Shown: one piece after another, positions 58,200-64,000 of the stretch
Numbering within the stretch: the stretch's first letter is position 1
Layout: each line of letters begins with the position of its first letter
Source of the DNA: Prosapia bicincta
Taxonomy: Eukaryota; Arthropoda; Insecta; Hemiptera; Cercopidae
Assembly: GCA_036971475.1 (NCBI GenBank)
Contig: JBAIZL010000003.1
Coordinates: forward strand, 104,250,233-104,314,232
Length of the DNA stretch: 64,000 bases
Direction: 5' to 3'
Notes under the pieces: generated by a model
Database searches by the model: none
Told to the model about the DNA's origin: nothing
The model's input: only the letters and a program-made list of their open reading frames with translations
Position numbers and translations under genes: made by a program

Positions 58200-60424
58200 C
58201 ATGAGAACAAAATTATATGAAAGTTAATAAAAAAGCACATCAGTCTTTCAGCCAAAAAATATCTTATAAGAATACGATCATTTCCAATTTTTCTGGGTTT
58301 AATCTATTCTTCTGTTGGGTGATCACTTTTCCGGGTTTTAAAAATATCCTCTCATATGAAACAGATGACCCTGGTATGCACAAACACTTTTTTTACAAGC
58401 CTTGGAAACGCAGAACAATTTTTTTTTGGATACACATTCCTTCAAAATTTGGGAACAATTACATTGCTGTGTTTCAAGAAAGGTTGATTTTCCAAAACTT
58501 TGTGCACATTCAAGATAGAACTGGTTGAGTTGTTCTTTCGTGACCGTTTTTCAGACCCTCTTTTCTGCACACCATCAAGAATGTCTTTGTTGGAATCAGT
58601 AAGGCTCTTATCTTCAGCAAAGTTGTGGCAAGAAATGGATGAATATATATTTAAAACTTTTGGAGTAATGTATCATTATACAGTGTTTTGAAGCCAGGTT
58701 TGAGCATCAGTAGCTTTTTGTAGAACATGAAAGGTGGATTTTTTTATAATTTTGATTTAGAATAGTAGAAAGTGCAGGGGTGGTTCATGACTTGGAATTA
58801 AATAACTTTTCTTAACACTAGTGATCATGTTTTAAAAACTTATAAGATACAGTTTTGACACAATTGTTGTTCAACTTGGACAACTTTGGCTTAAGTTGTA
58901 GATGACAGGATTTATTATTATCATTTTGTAATTTTCCCCACTGATTTCTTTAAAAGTTTTTTTAACATGATATAGTATATTAACTTACTCTTGAATGATA
59001 TGGATTCTTCTGCAGTGAAAAATTACTTATTTGTCTCTACTTTTGATGTAGCCAGAGGGAGTTCTTCTTTTAGTTCTAAAATTATACCAAACATGAAATA
59101 AGTGCTATTCTTCTTTGGCACTTTCTGTATCACCTTCATCATCAGTGTTTGTTCAACTTTTTTTTGTAATCTCAAACCTTACCTAGGTCTTTGCTTTTTT
59201 AAATGATTTAAGTAATGGTTTTGCATTCTTAATTATCAGGACTGCTGACAAATTCTAAATTGAATAATTTACTGTCAAATGCAATGTAGAGGCAAAACAG
59301 TTCAAATGTTCCTTTTTAGCAGTTTGAGGAACGTTCACCATATCTCAGCATTATCAAACATAATACACACAATCTTATCGACAATTTTGAAATCAGCAAA
59401 CATCTGTTTCAATGCCTCGGCTATGTTTTGAGCAGCATGCCTTTCCATACTATACCCAACTTTTAAAGTTGCATATTTTAGTTCCTACTCATCATCAATA
59501 AAATGACCATTAATACTGATAAAGGAATCTTTGTTTATTGAAGACCTCAAGTCAGCGGTTATACTGAAAAATTTAGTTTTTTGCAGATGATATATTTGAA
59601 GTTGTTCAATTTTTTTTTTTACAATTCAGGAATCAACACTGTTGTTATGGTTTTGTGATTCGGCAATTCATATCTTGGATCTAAAACATAAACAAAATCG
59701 TGAAATCATTAATGGTTAACAATATTGAAAGGATCCATATCCTTACTGATCATTGACACGAAAGTAAGTTTTTGTTTTATCACTGTTTTTCGAAATGGAG
59801 TGGATATATTACTTTAGGCTTCTAGTCTAGATAGATGTCCAGTGTTTGACTGGACAAGTCCTGTAAGACTGGTCCTGGCACTACTGGCTCTGTTTTCGTA
59901 CAAGAAGAAATAATTTTGTAACACCTTATTAAATGATCCCTCAAGTTGTCAATATTAGCGCTAGATTGGAAGGTTTTCTTGTACAACAAACACTGGTCCT
60001 TCTGCTCTCCTTTGGGATTATTTTTAAAGTACAGTACCTCCAAACGTCCAATTTACAGGGCATTTTAACTATTGACTAAAATAAACCAACTCTGATAGAA
60101 CATTGATTTTGACTTTATACCATTAACCGAGCTTTAAATTATAACTGGCACTAATAGAAAGAGATGGAAGAACGAGAGGGGAAAAAGACGAAGACAATTG
60201 GCTGTCCTTGTTTAAACATGTATTATTTGTCTTTGTACCATCGCTGTGTAAATAGTTGCCAGAGTAAGTGAAAATTACTTCTACACAACATTTTTGGAGA
60301 ACCAAAAAAACAGAGAAACAAAAGTATACTTGTAGGGATAATGATAAACATCTATTGATAGCTACTAATGATGGGTTCCAACTATTGATATATTGATAGT
60401 GCTATCAACTATCGACCTTCCCTA
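58200..60424 (-). pseudogene. hAT-family transposon relic
   Basis: On the minus strand a BED zinc finger (60043-59822: YFKNNPKGEQKDQCLLYKKT, NLRDHLIRC) is followed by a long stop-rich region with scraps of transposase (YSMERHAAQNIAEALKQMF near 59450). At 58400-58250 comes the hAT C-terminal dimerisation motif PGSSVSYERIFLKPGKV and NRLNPEKLEMIVFL. Domain order and total length fit a hAT transposase. The outer end near 60424 (TAGGGAAGGTCGATAG on minus) looks like a hAT-type end, but the other terminus was not found. Confidence 0.78.
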
Positions 60425-61154
60425 GTTAATACTACTGTAGTTGGGTCCCAAGTCAAATAATTCATATGATTTTTAACCAAATATTAACAGCCTTTTACTT
60501 GACTTATTGATTGTTCTAAGCATGAATGAAAATTAAATTGAAGCTATTATTTTAGGTTAGCACCTCAGATCAACTATTTCACTACTACATTATAAATATT
60601 AGGGAAAATCAGAAAAATATTTACAATGTTTTAAATTTAAATTTTAAAATGTTAATATAGAAATTTAAAAAAATAATAAAGACAGTTGAAAAGCTAAAGC
60701 AGTTGAAAACATTTTGTTGAGTGTAATTGACATTATTCATAAATATTTTGGAAATAATATTTACAAAAAGCCGATGTGAAACTAAAATAAAATACTTGAA
60801 ATAGTTATGGAAATCCGGAGTCTGGTGTTCGCAATATAATTTGATCTTGAATAGACTAAATTAACTTAAAGGTATATGACTGTTTTTGTATAGAATTCTA
60901 GAACATAAATGTGTATTTTCTACTTAAATTAAATGTGTAAACATCATTAATCCTATTTGTATGGGATGCTGCAAAATTTGTATGGAAAATTCATTTATCT
61001 AAAGGCATTTTGTTTGTCTGTGTATATCGTATAAAGAAAGTTCTAACTATCAACTGACAAACATGGTCAGAGACATATTCGTTCTTCTCCAGGTAAAAAT
61101 AAGTTTTGCTAGTTCACAAGTTTGTAAGTTTAATGCTTTTGTTTCATGTTTTAG
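60425..61154. other. Intronic DNA before the last exon
   Basis: AT-rich with no recognised feature. Confidence 0.4.
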
Positions 61155-61376
61155 GCAAGTGCGCCAGATTATCCTACAAAACAATTTGCAAATTCATCAC
61201 AGATATTAATGATAGGACCAACGGCCAGTCAGACGATAAGACCTTGGTTTTCGCCTAGCAGTTCATACATAGATGCATCTACTAGAGCACCCATACATTG
61301 TAGCAGTACTCATATGATTCCTGTACGTTACACTGTTACTAATAAAAGTGACCCAACTCCACTGTTTCATTATTTG
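61155..61376 (+). CDS. CD109/alpha-2-macroglobulin-like gene, internal exon (MG4 end, MG5 start)
   Basis: 222-nt exon of 74 codons, phase 0 on both sides, between TTTTAG and TTG|GTGAGT. It reads ASAPDYPTKQFANSS, RPWFSPSSSYIDAST and MIPVRYTVTNKSD, ending FHYLV. This is the MG4-MG5 transition of CD109/TEP proteins (SPS.SY.Q......VG....F.V........YL...). The next exon lies beyond the window. Confidence 0.88.
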
Positions 61377-61739
61377 GTGAGTAATATATTCTGAGACTGT
61401 TTTGTATTCCTTGACTCTGTATCGGTAACAAATTATGAAATGTAGAGTGAATAACATGGTAACTTCTTTTACTTTAAAACATGCTTCTCTTCCATACAAT
61501 GTTTTGCCATTGCCAATTTTTCTGATCTATTATATTTGGAAAACTGTCCTGTTCACGCATCAACCAACTCATGAACACATCTTCACTAATTTCCATTGGG
61601 CCATGAGACTACAATCAGAATGGTTATAGTTTAATAAATAACTGAAAAAAGTCTTCATGTAAAAATTGACTAATATAAATTTGTGTAACTATTTGAGGTA
61701 GTACATCACTAACCATCAAATATACAATTCTGACTTTCA

Positions 61740-62110
61740 TATTTATCTCTTGAGTTTTGTAGTCTTTTACGTTTGGTGAATCTTAATTAATCACTTTAAC
61801 ATTAGTTTATGAGTATCCAAACTTTAAATTTTGTAAAAATTTACTGAGACAAAATGTTTTATTAGTGTCTTCTGCTTGGAGATGTTGGGTTAAGCGGTGA
61901 AGGTTTTAAAGTTAGGATTTCAATAATATCAAAGAGTATGTGTGATTTGTATTGGGTTTGTTTAATTAATATGTTTGTACTTTGTGTTTTTGTGCGTCTG
62001 TAAATTTTATATTGTTCTAGTGTGTTGAGATGTGGTCCTTTTTTGTTGATGTGTAGGATTTCTAGGTTATGGTAAATGTCTGTGTATTTGTGTCCTTTTT
62101 CTTTTATTTA
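61740..62110 (-). pseudogene. Penelope-like C-terminal tail, minus strand
   Basis: The minus strand gives NLEILHINKKGPHLNTLEQY and KIYRRTKTQ, the tail following a GIY-YIG endonuclease. A TACGTTTGGTGAA block is shared with the family D-like piece at 17.2 kb. It is cut by a LINE fragment at about 62110. Confidence 0.7.
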
Positions 62111-62655
62111 CTTCTTACTTCTTATTACGGGCATCCGGCATCAATAATAGTCGATGGCCCGTTGTCCAATGTACGCGGCACAAGCAAGCTGCCAGTGTTT
62201 TTTACTTTTCAGGATGTCCTCAAAATCATTGACTTCTGCTCTTAGTAGGTCACTTGAAAGAATTGGATAGCTGCAACGCAGAAGAATGTGCTCCAGATCC
62301 TCTTCATCGTCTTCGCATAATGCACAGTGCGACGAATCAGTAAGGTTGAAGCGGAATAGGTCCTTCTGCGTAACTATGTGACCAATTCTAGCTCTTGCTG
62401 CAAAAGATGCTAGTTGTCTTTGCACCCCTTTATATAAGTTCCCGTCAGTTGGTAGGGGTTGAATCTTGTGTAGGTGTCTCCCAATGGTTGACTGATTCCA
62501 TTTGTCCGACCAGGCTTTATAGAAATATTTGTTGCTTTGGTTCCTACATTGAAGCAATGAAACCCTCTTCTCATCTGTAGGCTGCATTTTAGAGGCGGCT
62601 TTCGCTATTTGGTCCGCAACCTCATTTCCGTATACGTCACAATGAGATGGTAGCT
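62111..62655 (-). pseudogene. LINE ORF2 3' fragment (RNase H end and knuckle)
   Basis: The minus-strand frame (62587-62141, extended upstream to about 62655) starts in the RNase H domain (LPSHCDVYGNEVADQIAKAA). It continues through ARIGHIVTQKDLFRF to a C-x2-C...H...C knuckle (HCALCEDDEEDLEHILLRC). It is a different LINE family from 15-1721, though with the same domain order, and is 5' truncated as usual for LINE insertions. Confidence 0.8.
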
Positions 62656-62714
62656 ACTGCAAAGTAATCTGTTTCTTTTATTTGATTGTAAAATGCTGAG
62701 TTGGTGTTCTGTTT

Positions 62715-62830
62715 GTGTACAAATGGATACAACACCACAATAATAGACAAACTATGACACAATATACAACATTACAGACAGGGAAATCAAATACATCACA
62801 AACATAAATAAAACAACAATTAAAACAAAT
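62715..62830 (+). pseudogene. Penelope-like linker scrap, plus strand
   Basis: The + strand reads NGYNTTIIDKLYN, the post-RT linker motif (NG......ID.LYN.L) of Penelope proteins. It is too short to assign to a family. Confidence 0.5.
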
Positions 62831-63040
62831 AAAACCTCTATACCACAAATAACATTTATTTAAACCTTATGTACATTTCGATTGCCCAGCAATCATCTTC
62901 AGAGGTATTTAAAAAATACAACTAACTTTAAACAACATAATACAACAAATATATAGGCATAAACCGGTAACTACTTCGCCACGCCCCTTATTTTAGAAAC
63001 TAGTACGACCAATCACGTTGCAGTAAATTCCCCCTCTTAT
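62831..63040 (-). repeat. Family A Penelope terminal repeat, inverted relative to downstream RT
   Basis: Closely matches 9565-9760 (AAACCTCTATACCACAAAT, CAACTACTTCGCCA/TGCCCC, AATCACGTTGCAGTAAATTC). Its orientation (minus) is opposite to the RT frame that begins at 63166, as in Penelope copies carrying an inverted end fragment upstream. Confidence 0.85.
62862..62915 (-). ncRNA. Hammerhead ribozyme (family A), fully intact motif
   Basis: Minus strand: helix I ACCT/AGGT, core CTGAAGA (62902-62896), extra T, helix II GATTGC/GCAATC with a TGG loop, GAAA (62879-62876), helix III as perfect palindrome ATGTACAT (62869-62876), H17 = A at 62868. Every conserved hammerhead position is present. The tiny helix III suggests activity as a dimer or in tandem, as described for Penelope hammerheads. 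Confidence 0.85.
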
Positions 63041-63165
63041 TTTTTAAAAGATATTTAATTTCCAAATCTAACCATTTATTCTTGGCGAATCGTAAGACTT
63101 TATCCGTTCTAGAATTTTTAACTTTTATCACTATTCCTTCTATAAACTTCGGAGTCAAACATTGA

Positions 63166-64000
63166 GCACAAGATTGTTATTATTTAAAAGCAGATAAGAG
63201 TAATATAATTGTAATATTAAGTAAAAATGATTATGTAGATAGGGTAAATAATTTGTTAAAAGATGAGATTTTTGTAAAATTAAGAAATAACCCACTGAAT
63301 AGATTTGTAAAAGAAACGGTAACTGTTATTAAAAATTGTACTTTAGTGATTCCGGAAAATGAAATATATAATAAGGTCCCAAATCCTGTTTTGCCAAAGT
63401 TGTATTGTCTTCCGAAAATACATAAACAAGGTAATTTGGTGAGACCAATTGTCTCAGGAATTGATTCACCAACTTATATTCTATCAAAATGGTTGACAAT
63501 AACTTTTGGAAAGTTAATATTTAATACAAATTCATGCTCAGTAAAAAATACGAGAGAATTTATAGCGAAAATACAAAATATAAAATTAACAAATGATGAG
63601 ATTTTGGTATCATTTGATGTTTGTTCTTTATTTCCTAGTATACCGTTGAACGAAACTTTAATTTTGTTGGAAGAATTTTTAATTGAAAATAAAATTGAGA
63701 ATGATAAAATAAACCAATGTGTTAATTTAGCTAGGTATTGTATGAAACAAAATTATTTTTCATTTAATAATGAATTTTATGAGCAAAAAGATGGTACAGC
63801 TATGGGTAATAGCTTATCACCTTTTATAGCTGAACTTTTTATGAAAAATTTTGAAAAAGAATTAAAAAATAAACTCTCGTATTTTCCAAAGGTATGGGTT
63901 AGGTATGTAGATGACATTTTTGCAATTTTTAATCTTAAAGAATGTAATATTAACAATTTCTTATCAGATATTAACAAACACCATAGAAACATTAAATTTA
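63166..64000 (+). CDS. Penelope-like reverse transcriptase (family A), open to the window end
   Basis: Uninterrupted frame with no ATG near its start, so it is likely 5' truncated; it runs off the window. RT motifs in order: LPKLYCLPKIHKQGNLVRPI, LVSFDVCSLFPSIPLNE, EQKDGTAMGNSLSPFIAELF and RYVDDIFAIF, whose YVDD box supplies the catalytic aspartates. The endonuclease should follow outside the window. Penelope RTs prime from DNA ends and are related to telomerase RT. No stop in 278 codons suggests a young copy. The close relative at 10750-10968 carries the same box sequences. Confidence 0.93.

Overview
This 64 kb window is AT-rich animal genomic DNA, most likely from an arthropod or another invertebrate. 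The assignment rests on the repeat types (Penelope-like elements, BEL/Pao, Ty3-type gag elements, RNase H-bearing LINEs, Tc1/mariner and hAT relics) and on GT-AG introns several kilobases long. It looks like the inside of one host gene whose introns are filled with mobile DNA. Nothing suggests a bacterial or viral genome.

Host gene: seven short exons lie on the + strand at 16338, 19472, 29285, 34737, 42038, 52029 and 61155. All have consensus splice sites and their phases join from each exon to the next. Together they give about 419 residues matching the MG2 to MG5 macroglobulin domains of the alpha-2-macroglobulin/CD109/TEP family. The gene begins before the window and continues after it; the thioester and C-terminal domains are not here.

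Region by region. 1-16.3 kb (upstream intron): LINE ORF2 fragment, 32-bp minisatellite, second decayed LINE copy on the other strand, a short TIR relic, Penelope pieces, a palindrome of two Penelope ends, a complete but broken Tc1/mariner-type transposon with TA duplications, and another Penelope relic. 16.6-29.3 kb: Penelope end, LINE 5' end with ORF1, Penelope fragment, gag-protease piece between 90-bp direct repeats, and a gag-only LTR element on the - strand. 29.4-42 kb: Penelope cluster with a 123-bp-arm palindrome and an inserted LTR-like block, a mariner relic, and a frameshifted BEL/Pao element with its 5' LTR. 42.3-52 kb: BEL-type solo LTR with a perfect 5-bp duplication, tRNA-like relic, gag-only LTR element, Penelope end pair and an 85-bp tandem repeat. 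52.2-64 kb: head-to-head Penelope copies, hAT relic, LINE 3' piece, and the start of a well-preserved Penelope reverse transcriptase.

The most notable pattern is the set of hammerhead-ribozyme folds at the ends of the Penelope elements. One family keeps the canonical core (CUGARGA ... GAAA). At least two other families keep helices I, II and a palindromic helix III with identical spacing, but carry U at position 3 and A at position 8. Those two positions pair with each other in the known hammerhead structure. Several of these motifs occur as solo head-to-head pairs that form long palindromes. All assignments come from reading the sequence; no database search or folding program was run.
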